From: Nocardioides dongkuii
Lineage (GTDB): Bacteria > Actinomycetota > Actinomycetes > Propionibacteriales > Nocardioidaceae
NCBI RefSeq assembly: GCF_014127485.1
Contig: NZ_CP059903.1
Span: 62,001 to 126,000, forward strand
Reading direction: 5' to 3'
Length of the DNA stretch: 64,000 bases
Below are positions 51,100 through 59,815 of the stretch, in pieces (position 1 is the stretch's first letter; each line of letters starts with the position of its first letter). Below the pieces are notes generated by a model. The model was not told the DNA's origin, did no database searches, and worked only from the letters and a program-made list of their open reading frames with translations. A program made the translations under genes and the position numbers.

Positions 51100-52983
51100 G
51101 TGATCGAGACCCTGCTGATCGCCAACCGCGGCGAGATCGCCCTCCGCGTGATGCGCACCGCCGCCCGGATGGGCATCCGGACCGTCGCCGTCTTCACCGA
51201 CCTCGACGCCACCGCCCCCCACGTCCGCGCCGCCGACGACGCGCAGCGGGTGGCGAGCTACCTCGACGTCGACGCCGTGGTCGCCGCGGCGGTCGCGGCC
51301 GGCGCCGACGCGGTGCACCCCGGCTACGGCTTCCTCTCCGAGCGCGCGGCGTTCGCCCGCGCCGTCACCGAGGCCGGGCTGACCTTCGTCGGCCCCTCGG
51401 CCGAGGTGATGGAGCGGATGGGCCGCAAGGACCTCGCCCGCGAGGTCGCGGTGGCCGCGGGCGTGCCCGTCGTGCCCCGGGGCGAGGACGCCGGCTATCC
51501 GGTGCTGGTCAAGGCGGCCGCCGGCGGCGGCGGCAAGGGCATGCGGGTCGTCCGGTCCGCCGCCGAGCTCGACGAGGCGCTGGCCGCGGCGCGGCGCGAG
51601 GCGACCGGGGCGTTCGGCGACGACACCATGCTGATCGAGAGGTACGTCGAGCGCGGCCGCCACATCGAGGTGCAGGTGCTGGCCGACGCGCACGGCCGCG
51701 TGCTCCACCTGTTCGAGCGCGACTGCTCCACCCAGCGCCGGCACCAGAAGGTGCTCGAGGAGGCGCCCGCCCCCACGATCACCCCCGAGGTGCGCGCGCT
51801 GGTCACCTCCGCGGCGGTCGCGCTGAGCGAGCACGTCGGCTACGTCAACGCCGGGACCGTGGAGTTCCTGCTCGACCCCGAGGCGAACGGTGGCAGCGGG
51901 GAGGCGTACTTCCTCGAGATGAACACCCGCCTCCAGGTCGAGCACCCCGTCACCGAGGCGATCACCGGCCTCGACCTCGTCGAGCTCCAGCTGCGGGTCG
52001 CCGCCGGCGAGCCGCTGCCGATCTCCCAGGACGACGTCCGCTGCGAGGGCCACGCCATCGAGGCCCGGGTGTACGCCGAGGACGCGTTCGGCGGCTTCCT
52101 GCCGCAGGCCGGGCACGCCTCGATCGTGCGCTGGCCCGCCTCGGCGCGCGTCGACCACGCCCTCGAGCCCGACCAGGTCGTGTCGACGGCGTACGACCCG
52201 ATGCTGGGGAAGGTCGTCGTGCACGGCCCCGACCGCGAGGCGGCCCGGCGGGCGCTGGTCGAGGCGCTCGACGCGACCGCGATCCTCGGGATCACCACCA
52301 ACACCGGGTTCCTGCGGGCGCTCGCGGCGAGCGAGGAGTTCCGCGACGCGACCATCGACACCGCCTGGCTGGACACCGCCGAGGTCGCCCCGCCGGACGC
52401 CGACCTGCCGCGGCTGCTGGTCGCCTGGGTCTCGGCGATGATCACCGCGGCCGACCGCGGCCACCCGTTCCAAGCCGACGGATTCCGGCTCGGCAGCGCG
52501 CCGGCCCCGACGGTCGTCGAGCTGGACCGCGAGGTGGTCGTGGACCGCGCCGCGGGCCAGGGGGAGGGCACCGTCGACGGGGTCCCCGTCCGGCAGCTCT
52601 CGGCCGCCGACCACGTCCTCGAGCTGCTCGTGGACGGGCGCCGGGTGCGCGCGGTGGTCAACGTGCAGCGCGACGTGGCGGAGGTCGCCTGGCAGGGGCA
52701 CCGGTTCGTCTTCACCCGGCCCGACCGGCTCGCCGGCGCCGCCGTCGTCACCGACGGCACCGTCGTCGCGCCGATGCCGGGCACGGTCCTCGAGGTGCGG
52801 GTCGGCACCGGCGACGCCGTGGCCGAGGGGGACCCGCTGGGCATGATGGAGGCCATGAAGATGGAGCTCACCCTCCGCGCGCCGTTCGCCGGCACCGTCG
52901 CCTCGGTCGACGCCGCCGCCGGGCAGCAGGTGGCGCTCGGCGCCGCGCTGTTCCACGTGGAACCAGCCGGGGAGCTCGCATGA
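51100..52983 (+). CDS. accA1: Acyl-CoA carboxylase biotin carboxylase/BCCP (alpha) subunit
   Basis: 627 aa. Biotin carboxylase domain: LLIANRGEIALRVMRTA, HPGYGFLSE, KAAAGGGGKGMRVV (ATP grasp), ERDCSTQRRHQKVLEEAPAP, FLEMNTRLQVEHPVTE. The C-terminal biotinyl domain has EAMKME (Lys about residue 585). It partners with the beta subunit just upstream; only 2 nt separate the accD1 stop from its GTG. Its TGA overlaps the ATG of the lyase gene. Confidence 0.95.
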   Translation: MIETLLIANRGEIALRVMRTAARMGIRTVAVFTDLDATAPHVRAADDAQRVASYLDVDAVVAAAVAAGADAVHPGYGFLSERAAFARAVTEAGLTFVGPSAEVMERMGRKDLAREVAVAAGVPVVPRGEDAGYPVLVKAAAGGGGKGMRVVRSAAELDEALAAARREATGAFGDDTMLIERYVERGRHIEVQVLADAHGRVLHLFERDCSTQRRHQKVLEEAPAPTITPEVRALVTSAAVALSEHVGYVNAGTVEFLLDPEANGGSGEAYFLEMNTRLQVEHPVTEAITGLDLVELQLRVAAGEPLPISQDDVRCEGHAIEARVYAEDAFGGFLPQAGHASIVRWPASARVDHALEPDQVVSTAYDPMLGKVVVHGPDREAARRALVEALDATAILGITTNTGFLRALAASEEFRDATIDTAWLDTAEVAPPDADLPRLLVAWVSAMITAADRGHPFQADGFRLGSAPAPTVVELDREVVVDRAAGQGEGTVDGVPVRQLSAADHVLELLVDGRRVRAVVNVQRDVAEVAWQGHRFVFTRPDRLAGAAVVTDGTVVAPMPGTVLEVRVGTGDAVAEGDPLGMMEAMKMELTLRAPFAGTVASVDAAAGQQVALGAALFHVEPAGELA

Positions 52984-53912
52984 GCCTGCCGATGGTGGTG
53001 CCGGAGCCGGGCCTGCCCGAGCGGGTCCGGATCTACGAGGTCGGCCCGCGCGACGGGCTCCAGAACGAGTCGCAGCGGGTGCCGACCGAGGTGAAGGCGG
53101 AGTTCGTACGCCGCCTGGTCGCCGCGGGGCTGCCGGTCGTGGAGGCGACCAGCTTCGTGCACCCGCGCTGGGTGCCGCAGCTCGCCGACGCCGCCGACCT
53201 GATGACGATGCTCGGCGACGCGGGACGCGACCACCCGGTCCTGGTGCCCAACGAGCGCGGCCTGGACCGGGCCCTGGAGCTGGGGCTGCGGCACGTCGCG
53301 ATCTTCGGCTCGGCCACCGAGACCTTCGCGCAGCGCAACCTCAACCGGAGCCTGGACGAGCAGCTCGCGATGTTCGAGCCGACGGTGCGCCGCGCCCGCG
53401 ACGCCGGGCTCGACGTCCGGGCCTACCTCAGCATGTGCTTCGGCGACCCGTGGGAGGGCGCCGTCCCGGTGGACCAGGTGGTCTCCGTCGGCACCCGGCT
53501 CCTCGACCTCGGGGCCAGCGAGCTCAGCCTCGGTGACACGATCGGCGTCGGGACGCCCGGCGCGGTGACCGCGCTGGTCGGTGCGTTCGGCGCTTACGGG
53601 GTCGGCACCGACCGGCTCGCGATGCACTTCCACGACACCTACGGCCAGGCGCTGGCCAACACCCACGCCGCGCTGCGCGCCGGGGTCACCACGTTCGACG
53701 CGAGCGCCGGCGGGCTCGGCGGCTGCCCCTACGCCGAGAGCGCCACCGGCAACCTCGCCACCGAGGACCTGGTCTGGATGCTCACCGGCCTCGGCATCGA
53801 CCACGGCGTCGACCTCGAGGCGCTCGTGGCGACCAGCGCCTGGATGGCCGGGCAGCTCGGCCGCCCCAGCCCGTCGGCCGTCGTACGCGCGCTGGCACAA
53901 TCCTCCTCGTGA
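52980..53912 (+). CDS. Hydroxymethylglutaryl-CoA lyase
   Basis: 310 aa HMGL-like TIM barrel. EVGPRDGLQNE at the start carries the metal and catalytic Asp/Arg; VEATSFVHPRWVPQLADA, the HFHDTYGQALAN metal histidines and the GGLGGCPYA cysteine loop complete the active site. Splits HMG-CoA into acetyl-CoA and acetoacetate, the last step of leucine degradation. ATG 52980 overlaps the accA1 stop. No isovaleryl-CoA dehydrogenase or methylglutaconyl-CoA hydratase is in this operon. Confidence 0.95.
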   Translation: MSLPMVVPEPGLPERVRIYEVGPRDGLQNESQRVPTEVKAEFVRRLVAAGLPVVEATSFVHPRWVPQLADAADLMTMLGDAGRDHPVLVPNERGLDRALELGLRHVAIFGSATETFAQRNLNRSLDEQLAMFEPTVRRARDAGLDVRAYLSMCFGDPWEGAVPVDQVVSVGTRLLDLGASELSLGDTIGVGTPGAVTALVGAFGAYGVGTDRLAMHFHDTYGQALANTHAALRAGVTTFDASAGGLGGCPYAESATGNLATEDLVWMLTGLGIDHGVDLEALVATSAWMAGQLGRPSPSAVVRALAQSSS

Positions 53913-55009
53913 GTCGTCGTCGGGTCTTCGTGCACATCGGCGCTCCGAAGACCGGCACCACGTACCTGCAGGACCGGCTCTGGCTCAACGCCCGCTCGCT
54001 GGCCCAGCACGACGTGCACTTCCCGACCCGCTCGCCGTTCGTGGACCCGGCGCTGTTCCACTTCCGCGCCGCCCTCGACCTGCTCGGCGAGGACTGGGGC
54101 GGCCCGCCCGGGCACGCCGTGGGCGCCTGGGACGCCCTGGTCCGGCGCGTCCGGCGGCGCAGCGGCACCGTCGTCATCAGCCACGAGATCCTCGCGCCGG
54201 CCACCCAGGACAAGATCGCCAGGCTCAAGCGCGACCTGTCCGACTCCGACCTGCACGTCGTCTACTCCGCGCGCGACCTCGGCCGCCAGGTGCCCGCCGC
54301 GTGGCAGGAGAGCATCAAGCAGGGCCGCAAGTGGAGCTACCGCCACTACGTGCGCCGGCTGCAGCGCGGCGACCCCTGGTTCTCCCGCGCCTTCGACCTG
54401 CCCAGCGTGCTCTCGTCGTGGTCGGCGGGGCTGCGGCCGGAGAACGTCCACGTGGTCACCGTGCCGCGGCGTACGCCGGCGCCCGCGCCCGGCGACGACC
54501 TCTGGGGCCGGTTCTGCACGGCGCTGGGCATCGACCCCGCCTGGGGCCCGGTCGACAGCGCGCGCACCAACCAGTCGCTCGGCAGCGCGGAGGTGCAGCT
54601 GCTGCGGCGGCTGAACCGGCGGATGGACCGCAAGACCCGCCGCGAGGCGTCGTACGACGCGCTGATCCGCGAGCTGCTGGCGCACCACGAGCTCGCCGGG
54701 CGCTCGAGCACGCCGGTGCGGCTGCCCCCCGCGATGCACCCCTGGGCCGCCGAGCAGGCCGAGCGCTGGATCGAGTGGGTGCAGGCCAGCGGCGTGCACG
54801 TCGTCGGCGACCTCGAGGACCTGCGCCCCGAGCCGCCCGACCCCGACGTGCGCTGGGCCAACCCCGACAAGGTGCGCGCCAAGGCGCAGCTGTCGGCCGC
54901 GATCGACGCGCTCGCCGCGATGACCCGCGAGGCGGCCCGCCGTACCGACCCCGACCAGCAGCTGGTGGCGAAGGTCCGCATCCAGGCCAAGCGGCTGCGG
55001 GAGCAGTGA
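53909..55009 (+). CDS. Sulfotransferase-like protein 1
   Basis: 366 aa. IGAPKTGTTYLQDRL (residues 10-24) is the PAPS 5'-phosphosulfate loop; VVISHEIL and the VYSARDLGRQVPAAWQESIKQG block resemble the 3'-phosphate binding region (serine and arginine). A C-terminal PWAAEQAERWIEW...VVGDLEDLRP block is shared with the next two genes. A helical tail follows. Likely transfers sulfate to a lipid or glycan; acceptor unknown. GTG 53909 overlaps the HMG-CoA lyase stop (GTGA), tying it to the leucine operon. Confidence 0.82.
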   Translation: MSRRRVFVHIGAPKTGTTYLQDRLWLNARSLAQHDVHFPTRSPFVDPALFHFRAALDLLGEDWGGPPGHAVGAWDALVRRVRRRSGTVVISHEILAPATQDKIARLKRDLSDSDLHVVYSARDLGRQVPAAWQESIKQGRKWSYRHYVRRLQRGDPWFSRAFDLPSVLSSWSAGLRPENVHVVTVPRRTPAPAPGDDLWGRFCTALGIDPAWGPVDSARTNQSLGSAEVQLLRRLNRRMDRKTRREASYDALIRELLAHHELAGRSSTPVRLPPAMHPWAAEQAERWIEWVQASGVHVVGDLEDLRPEPPDPDVRWANPDKVRAKAQLSAAIDALAAMTREAARRTDPDQQLVAKVRIQAKRLREQ

Positions 55010-56124
55010 GCGCGCCGGACGGCGAGCGCCGGGCCTGGGGCTGGCTGGCGCACCTGCGCGACGGCGGCACCACGCCCTGGCGGGAGTGGACCGACGCGGC
55101 CGACCAGGGACGTCGGGTGCTGCCCGGCGCCCAGCAGCTGGAGCTGCTGCGCCGCCTCAACCTCGCCGGCCGCCCGCCCGTCGCCCTCGTCGAGCGGGTG
55201 CTGACCGCGTCCGCGCCGGGCCGCGGGCGTCCCGACCTCGAGCTGGCCGGGGCGGTCGAGCGGCCGCGGTTCGGCCCGCCGCCGGTCGACCCGGGCGACC
55301 TGCCCGCCGACGAGCTGATCCGGGTGGCGACCAGCCTGCTGGCCGACGACCTGGTGGCGGCCGGCGTACCGCCCCGGCGGGTCGAGGGGCCCCGTCGCCC
55401 CTGGCGCACGCGGTACCGCCTGGTCGGTGACCCCTGGCTGGCCGACCCCGTACGCGAGGAGCTCGTCGCCCTCGGCCGTCCCCCCGGCGGGCGCGGCGCG
55501 GTGGTGCTCGTGCTCGGCGCCGGGCTGGACCGGATGCTCGTCGACGCGTGGACCTCCCGGGCCTTCGACGAGGGCGGGCCGAGCTGGCCGGCCTTCCTCC
55601 AGGAGACCGCCGGGCGCCGCCGGGTGCCGGCCCGGGTGGACCTGGTGGACGCGGCCCGCCGCTGGTCGCGCCAGGTCGGTCGGGGCCGGGTGAAGGTGGT
55701 CCTCGACCCGGCCGCGCTGCCGCGCCTGGTCGGCGTACGCCGTCCGCTGCCGGCGCCGTTCCCCGTCTCGGCCGACGCCACCGACCTGGCCCGCCGGGTC
55801 GGCTCGGTGCTCGGGCTCCTGGTCGTCCCGCCGCGCCGCACGGAGCTGCTGCGGCACACGTTCCTGCCGCGCGTCTCCGCGCTGGGCGGCGCGCCGCTGG
55901 TCGTCCCGGACGAGCAGCTGCCCTGGGTGGCGCGGCGGGCCGAGCGGGTGCGCGAGACCCTCCACGCCGATGGCTACCCTGTCGTCGGCGACCTCGACGC
56001 GCTGCGGCCGCGGCCGCGGGACGGGGCCGGGGCGCCGGACGACGACGGCGTGCTGGCGCTGGCACTCGAGCTGCTGCTCGAGGACGCCGGACCGGGCGCC
56101 GGGGACGACGGGAGGACCGGATGA
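55006..56124 (+). CDS. Divergent relative of the adjacent sulfotransferases, lacking the PAPS loop
   Basis: 372 aa, very rich in Arg/Pro/Ala. No PKTGT loop. The C-terminal PWVARRAERVRETLHADGYPVVGDLDALRP block matches the ends of both neighbouring sulfotransferases, so it is probably a degenerate paralogue or a partner subunit. Central parts (GAVVLVLGAGLDRMLVDAW, GRGRVKVVLDPAALPRLVG) show Rossmann-like alternation. GTG 55006 and its stop both overlap neighbours by 4 nt. Function unknown. Confidence 0.65.
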   Translation: MSAPDGERRAWGWLAHLRDGGTTPWREWTDAADQGRRVLPGAQQLELLRRLNLAGRPPVALVERVLTASAPGRGRPDLELAGAVERPRFGPPPVDPGDLPADELIRVATSLLADDLVAAGVPPRRVEGPRRPWRTRYRLVGDPWLADPVREELVALGRPPGGRGAVVLVLGAGLDRMLVDAWTSRAFDEGGPSWPAFLQETAGRRRVPARVDLVDAARRWSRQVGRGRVKVVLDPAALPRLVGVRRPLPAPFPVSADATDLARRVGSVLGLLVVPPRRTELLRHTFLPRVSALGGAPLVVPDEQLPWVARRAERVRETLHADGYPVVGDLDALRPRPRDGAGAPDDDGVLALALELLLEDAGPGAGDDGRTG

Positions 56125-57335
56125 GCCAGCGCGTGCTGCTCCACGTCGGCACCCCCAAGACCGGCACGTCGTACCTCCAGGACGTGCTGTTCCGCAACCG
56201 CCGCCGGCTCGCGTCGGCCGGTATCCTCTACCCGGCCGAGCGGTTCGACGGCCAGTTCCTCGCCGCGCTCGACCTGATGCGGCTGCCCTGGGGCGGCCTG
56301 GAGACCGAGGCGATCGGCGCCTGGGACACCCTCGCCGAGGCGGTACGCCGCCACCGCGGCACCGCGATCGTGAGCCACGAGATCCTGGCCACCGCGTCCC
56401 GCTCGCAGGTCGGCCGGGCGCTGGACTCGCTCGGGCACGGCGACGGCGCCGAGGTGCACGTCGTCCTCTCGGTCCGCGACCTGGTCCGCCAGATCCCGGC
56501 GGAGTGGCAGGAGAACGTCAAGCACCGCAGCGCGATCAGCTACGCCCGGTTCCTCGACCAGATCCGCGACCCCGCCCGCGAGAGCCGGATCGCGACCTGG
56601 TTCTGGGGGGTCCAGGAGGTCCCCGACATCCTCGACCGGTGGGGCCACGAGCTGCCGCCGGAGCGGATCCACCTGGTCACCGTGCCGCCGCCGGGCGGCG
56701 CGCCCGAGCTGCTGTGGACGCGGTTCAGCCACGCGCTGGGCCTGGACGGGATCGACCTCGACCTCGAGGCCGAGCGCGCGAACCCCTCGCTCGGCGTCCC
56801 CGAGACCGCGCTGCTGCGGCGGATCAACCGCGCCGTGAACCCGGTGCTGGACCCGCCCGACTACCGCCCGCTGGTCCGCGAGCTGCTCGCCCACCAGACC
56901 CTCTCGCACCGCACCGGCTCGCCCCGGCTGGCGCTGCCGCCCGACGTCCACCCGTGGGCGCGGGAGGTGCAGGAGGCCTGGGTCGAGGAGATCCGCACCC
57001 GGGGGTACGACGTGGTCGGCGACCTGGGCGACCTCGCCGGGCCGCCGCCGGCCGCGACCTGGGCCGACCCGGACTCGCCGTCGGAGCGGCAGGTGGCCGG
57101 CGCGGCCGTCGACGCGATCAAGGCGCTGCTGCTGGAGAACGCCCGGCTGCGCCAGGTCGAGGCGCGGCTCGCCGGTGAGCTCGACGAGGCGCACCGCGAG
57201 CTCGAGCGGTCCTACCTGCGCCCGACGTACCGGCTCCGGGCCAAGGTGGTGCGGCGGCTGCAGTCCGGGCGCGCCGGCCGCGGGCTGCTGCAGGCCTACC
57301 GCTTGGCGCGGGGCAGGAGCTCGCGCTCGGCGTAG
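56121..57335 (+). CDS. Sulfotransferase-like protein 2
   Basis: 404 aa. VGTPKTGTSYLQDVL (residues 9-23) is the PAPS loop; AIVSHEIL and VLSVRDLVRQIPAEWQENVKH follow as in protein 1. The shared PWAREVQEAW...GYDVVGDLGDL block is near 290, then a coiled-coil-like helix (LLENARLRQVEARLAGELDEAHRELE) and a basic tail. ATG 56121 overlaps the previous stop (ATGA). Last gene of the operon; its 3' end overlaps the convergent EcsC gene by 40 bp. Confidence 0.82.
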   Translation: MSQRVLLHVGTPKTGTSYLQDVLFRNRRRLASAGILYPAERFDGQFLAALDLMRLPWGGLETEAIGAWDTLAEAVRRHRGTAIVSHEILATASRSQVGRALDSLGHGDGAEVHVVLSVRDLVRQIPAEWQENVKHRSAISYARFLDQIRDPARESRIATWFWGVQEVPDILDRWGHELPPERIHLVTVPPPGGAPELLWTRFSHALGLDGIDLDLEAERANPSLGVPETALLRRINRAVNPVLDPPDYRPLVRELLAHQTLSHRTGSPRLALPPDVHPWAREVQEAWVEEIRTRGYDVVGDLGDLAGPPPAATWADPDSPSERQVAGAAVDAIKALLLENARLRQVEARLAGELDEAHRELERSYLRPTYRLRAKVVRRLQSGRAGRGLLQAYRLARGRSSRSA

Positions 57336-57988
57336 CGGCCGATCCGCCAGGTGGCGTAGCCGTCGGCGCCGAGCCCGACGATGCCGCCCACCACCGGCAC
57401 CCGCCGGCCCACGGTGACCGCGAGGCGCTTGCCCGCGACCTTCTGGATCAGCTCGGAGGCGACCTCCGCGTGGATCACCTGGTCGAGCGCGCTGTCGTGG
57501 TGCGGCGCGGTCGCCAGCGCCATCGGGGGCGCCGGCAGGCTGCGGCGCTTGACCAGCTTGTCGACGCTCTCCTCGCCGAGCAGGCAGGTGAGGATCGCGT
57601 TGCGCACCCGCGGGTCGTCGATGTCGTAGCCGCGCAGGTGCGCGATCCCGGCGATCATCCGGCACTGCACCAGCGCCAGCCCGGTGATGTTGGCGGGGAT
57701 CGTCACGGCGGCGGTCACGACGCCGCCGATGTTGGTGACGAAGCCCTGCGCCCCGGCGTACCGCACGTGGTTCTCGATCAGCTCGTGGATCGCCTTGTCG
57801 ACGTCGCCGCCCTGCTCCCGGAGCTGGGCCTCGGCCGCCTTCGCCGCCGCGGGCAGCGGACCGACCCCGAGGATCGCGCGGTTCAGCGCCTCGCGGACGA
57901 AGGACGACGCCAGGCCCGGCGCCAGCGAGACCGCGCGCGGGGCGAGCTGCCGGCCGACGGTGCCGGTGACCCTGGACCTGATGCTCAT
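57296..57988 (-). CDS. EcsC family protein
   Basis: 230 aa. VTNIGGVVTAAVTIPANITGLALVQCRMIAGIAHLRGYD and the closing GRRVPVVGGIVGLGADGYATWRIGRYAE are the EcsC-family pattern, with two moderately hydrophobic segments. Function of the family is poorly known. ATG 57988 follows TAGGAT-N6 on the minus strand (leaderless). Convergent 40-bp overlap with the sulfotransferase gene. Confidence 0.85.
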   Translation of the reverse strand: MSIRSRVTGTVGRQLAPRAVSLAPGLASSFVREALNRAILGVGPLPAAAKAAEAQLREQGGDVDKAIHELIENHVRYAGAQGFVTNIGGVVTAAVTIPANITGLALVQCRMIAGIAHLRGYDIDDPRVRNAILTCLLGEESVDKLVKRRSLPAPPMALATAPHHDSALDQVIHAEVASELIQKVAGKRLAVTVGRRVPVVGGIVGLGADGYATWRIGRYAERELLPRAKR

Positions 57989-58029
57989 GCCCTGATCCTA
58001 CGGACGGGCCGATGGCCTAGTTTCGTGTC

Positions 58030-58704
58030 GTGCCCTCAGACCCGCCGCCGACGCCCTGGCGGTTCCCGGCCGCCGACGCGCTGGACGACGACGACCTCGT
58101 GGCGATAGGCGCCGACCTGGAGCCGGGGACGCTCCTCGCGGCGTACCGCTCGGGCCTCTTCCCGATGCCGTCCGGACGGCGCGGCGACCCGGTGTACTGG
58201 TTCAGCCCCGACCCCCGTGGCGTGCTCCCGCTCGACGGGCTGCGGGTCTCCCGGTCGCTGCGCCGCTCGGCGCGCGAGCTGGAGGTGCGCGTCGACACGG
58301 CGTTCGCCGAGGTCGTCGCCGCCTGTGCCGACCCGCGGCGCGAGGGCGCCTGGATCGACCGCGACATCCGGGCGGCGTACACGCGCCTGCACGAGCTGGG
58401 CTGGGCGCACTCGGTGGAGGCCTGGCGCGGGGACCGGCTGGTCGGCGGGCTGTACGGCGTGGCGATCGGCGGGCTGTTCGCCGGGGAGTCGATGTTCCAC
58501 CGCGAGACCGACGCCTCGAAGGTGGCGCTGGTGGGCCTGGTCGCGCTGCTGCGCGACGAGCACGCCGACGAGCGACTGCTCGACGTGCAGTGGCAGACGC
58601 CCCACCTCGCCTCGCTCGGCGTCGTCGAGGTCCCGCGGCCGGCGTACCTCGTCCGGCTGGCCACCGCCCTGGACCTGCCGCTGCCGGCGGCGTTCAGCGG
58701 CTGA
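58030..58704 (+). CDS. aat: Leucyl/phenylalanyl-tRNA--protein transferase
   Basis: 224 aa. WRFPAADALDDDDLVAIGADLEPGTLLAAYRSGLFPM, YWFSPDPRGVLPLDGLRVSRSLRR, WAHSVEAWRGDRLVGGLYGVAIGGLFAGESMF and LLDVQWQTPHLASLGV are the Aat family hallmarks. It adds Leu or Phe to basic N termini, marking proteins for ClpS/ClpAP. GTG 58030 follows TAGTTT-N6 (leaderless). Divergent from the EcsC gene. Confidence 0.96.
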   Translation: MPSDPPPTPWRFPAADALDDDDLVAIGADLEPGTLLAAYRSGLFPMPSGRRGDPVYWFSPDPRGVLPLDGLRVSRSLRRSARELEVRVDTAFAEVVAACADPRREGAWIDRDIRAAYTRLHELGWAHSVEAWRGDRLVGGLYGVAIGGLFAGESMFHRETDASKVALVGLVALLRDEHADERLLDVQWQTPHLASLGVVEVPRPAYLVRLATALDLPLPAAFSG

Positions 58705-58731
58705 GGCCGGTACGCCGCCGGAAGTGCGGAC

Positions 58732-59061
58732 TCAGACGACCTTCGGCGGCTGGCCGTTCTCGCTGACCATCGGCCGCTGGGCGTCGGCCCAGTCGATCAT
58801 CCCGCCCTCGAGGTTGACCGCGTCGATGCCCTGCTGGACGAGGTAGCCGACGGCCTGCGCGGACCGGCCGCCGACCTTGCAGATCACGAGCAGCTGGGTG
58901 GTGGGCAGGTCGCCGAGGCGCTGCGGGAGGTCCATCAGCGGGATGTGCACAGCGCCCTCGATGTGGCCGTGCTGCCACTCGATGTCCTCGCGGACGTCGA
59001 GCACGGTCAGTCCCTCCGGCAGGGGGTCGGGGACGCCGTCGATCGAGACGGTGGGGATCAC
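58732..59061 (-). CDS. Rhodanese-like domain protein
   Basis: 109 aa single-domain rhodanese: LTVLDVREDIEWQHGHIEGAVHIPL, active-site loop VICKVGGRSAQA with the catalytic cysteine, and NLEGGMIDW. Handles sulfane sulfur or persulfides. GTG 59061 is chosen because GAGG lies five to six bases upstream; an in-frame ATG at 59109 lacks proper spacing. It is divergent from the DUF4396 gene across a CsoR/CstR-like site. Confidence 0.9.
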   Translation of the reverse strand: MIPTVSIDGVPDPLPEGLTVLDVREDIEWQHGHIEGAVHIPLMDLPQRLGDLPTTQLLVICKVGGRSAQAVGYLVQQGIDAVNLEGGMIDWADAQRPMVSENGQPPKVV

Positions 59062-59151
59062 GGGTGCCTCGCTTGGGTCGGGGAAGTGGTCGTCGGACCG
59101 GTCCAGCATCCTCCCGGCCCCCGGGCGATCGGAACCCTGGTCCTGGGAATA

Positions 59152-59166
59152 TACCCCCCTGGGGTA
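59152..59166. promoter_or_regulatory. CsoR/CstR-like operator
   Basis: TACCCC-N3-GGGGTA, the G/C-tract palindrome bound by copper sensors (CsoR) and persulfide sensors (CstR). It lies between the divergent rhodanese and DUF4396 genes. The regulator is not in the window. Confidence 0.6.
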
Positions 59167-59209
59167 CTGGTTGGGATGATTCCCAGCACCGACGTCCAGG
59201 GAGCACCCG

Positions 59210-59815
59210 ATGTCCGAGACGCAGCACCACCCCAGCCACCACCACGACGCCGCGGGCGGGCTGCGTCCGATGGCGCTGAGCGCCACCCTGCACTGCCTCA
59301 CCGGGTGCGCCATCGGCGAGATCCTCGGGCTGGTGATCGGCACCGCCCTGGGCCTGAGCTCCGGCTGGACCGTCGTGCTGGCCGTGGCCCTCGCCTTCCT
59401 GTTCGGCTACACGCTCTCCACCCTGCCGCTGCTCCGCGCCGGCCTCGGCCTGGCGACCGCCGCGGGCGTGGTGCTGGCCGCCGACACGCTGTCGATCCTG
59501 GTCATGGAGGTCGTCGACAACGCGGTCATGGCCCTGATCCCGGGGGCGATGGACGCCGGGCTGGTCAACCCGGTCTTCTGGGTCGGCATGGCGCTCGCGC
59601 TCACCGCGGCGTTCGTGGCGGCGTACCCGGTGAACCTCGCCCTGCTGCGGCGCGGGAAGGGGCACGCGCTGACGCACGGCTACCACCAGGCGGGCGAGCC
59701 CGTCACCGGCGCGCGGCGGTACGTCCCCGCGCTGCCGACGCCGGTCCTCGCCGCCGCGGTGGCGGCGTTCCTGCTCGGCGGGCTGGTCGTCTCGCTCGCC
59801 GAGCGGCTCACTTGA
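59210..59815 (+). CDS. DUF4396 membrane protein
   Basis: 201 aa with a His-rich start (TQHHPSHHHD), then ATLHCLTGCAIGEILGLVIG, a conserved Cys pair in the first helix, and four more hydrophobic segments. DUF4396 proteins are often linked to copper or other metals. GGGAG just upstream of ATG 59210, and a CsoR/CstR-like site 45 bp before it. Its end overlaps the convergent glycosylase gene by 8 bp. Confidence 0.85.
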   Translation: MSETQHHPSHHHDAAGGLRPMALSATLHCLTGCAIGEILGLVIGTALGLSSGWTVVLAVALAFLFGYTLSTLPLLRAGLGLATAAGVVLAADTLSILVMEVVDNAVMALIPGAMDAGLVNPVFWVGMALALTAAFVAAYPVNLALLRRGKGHALTHGYHQAGEPVTGARRYVPALPTPVLAAAVAAFLLGGLVVSLAERLT

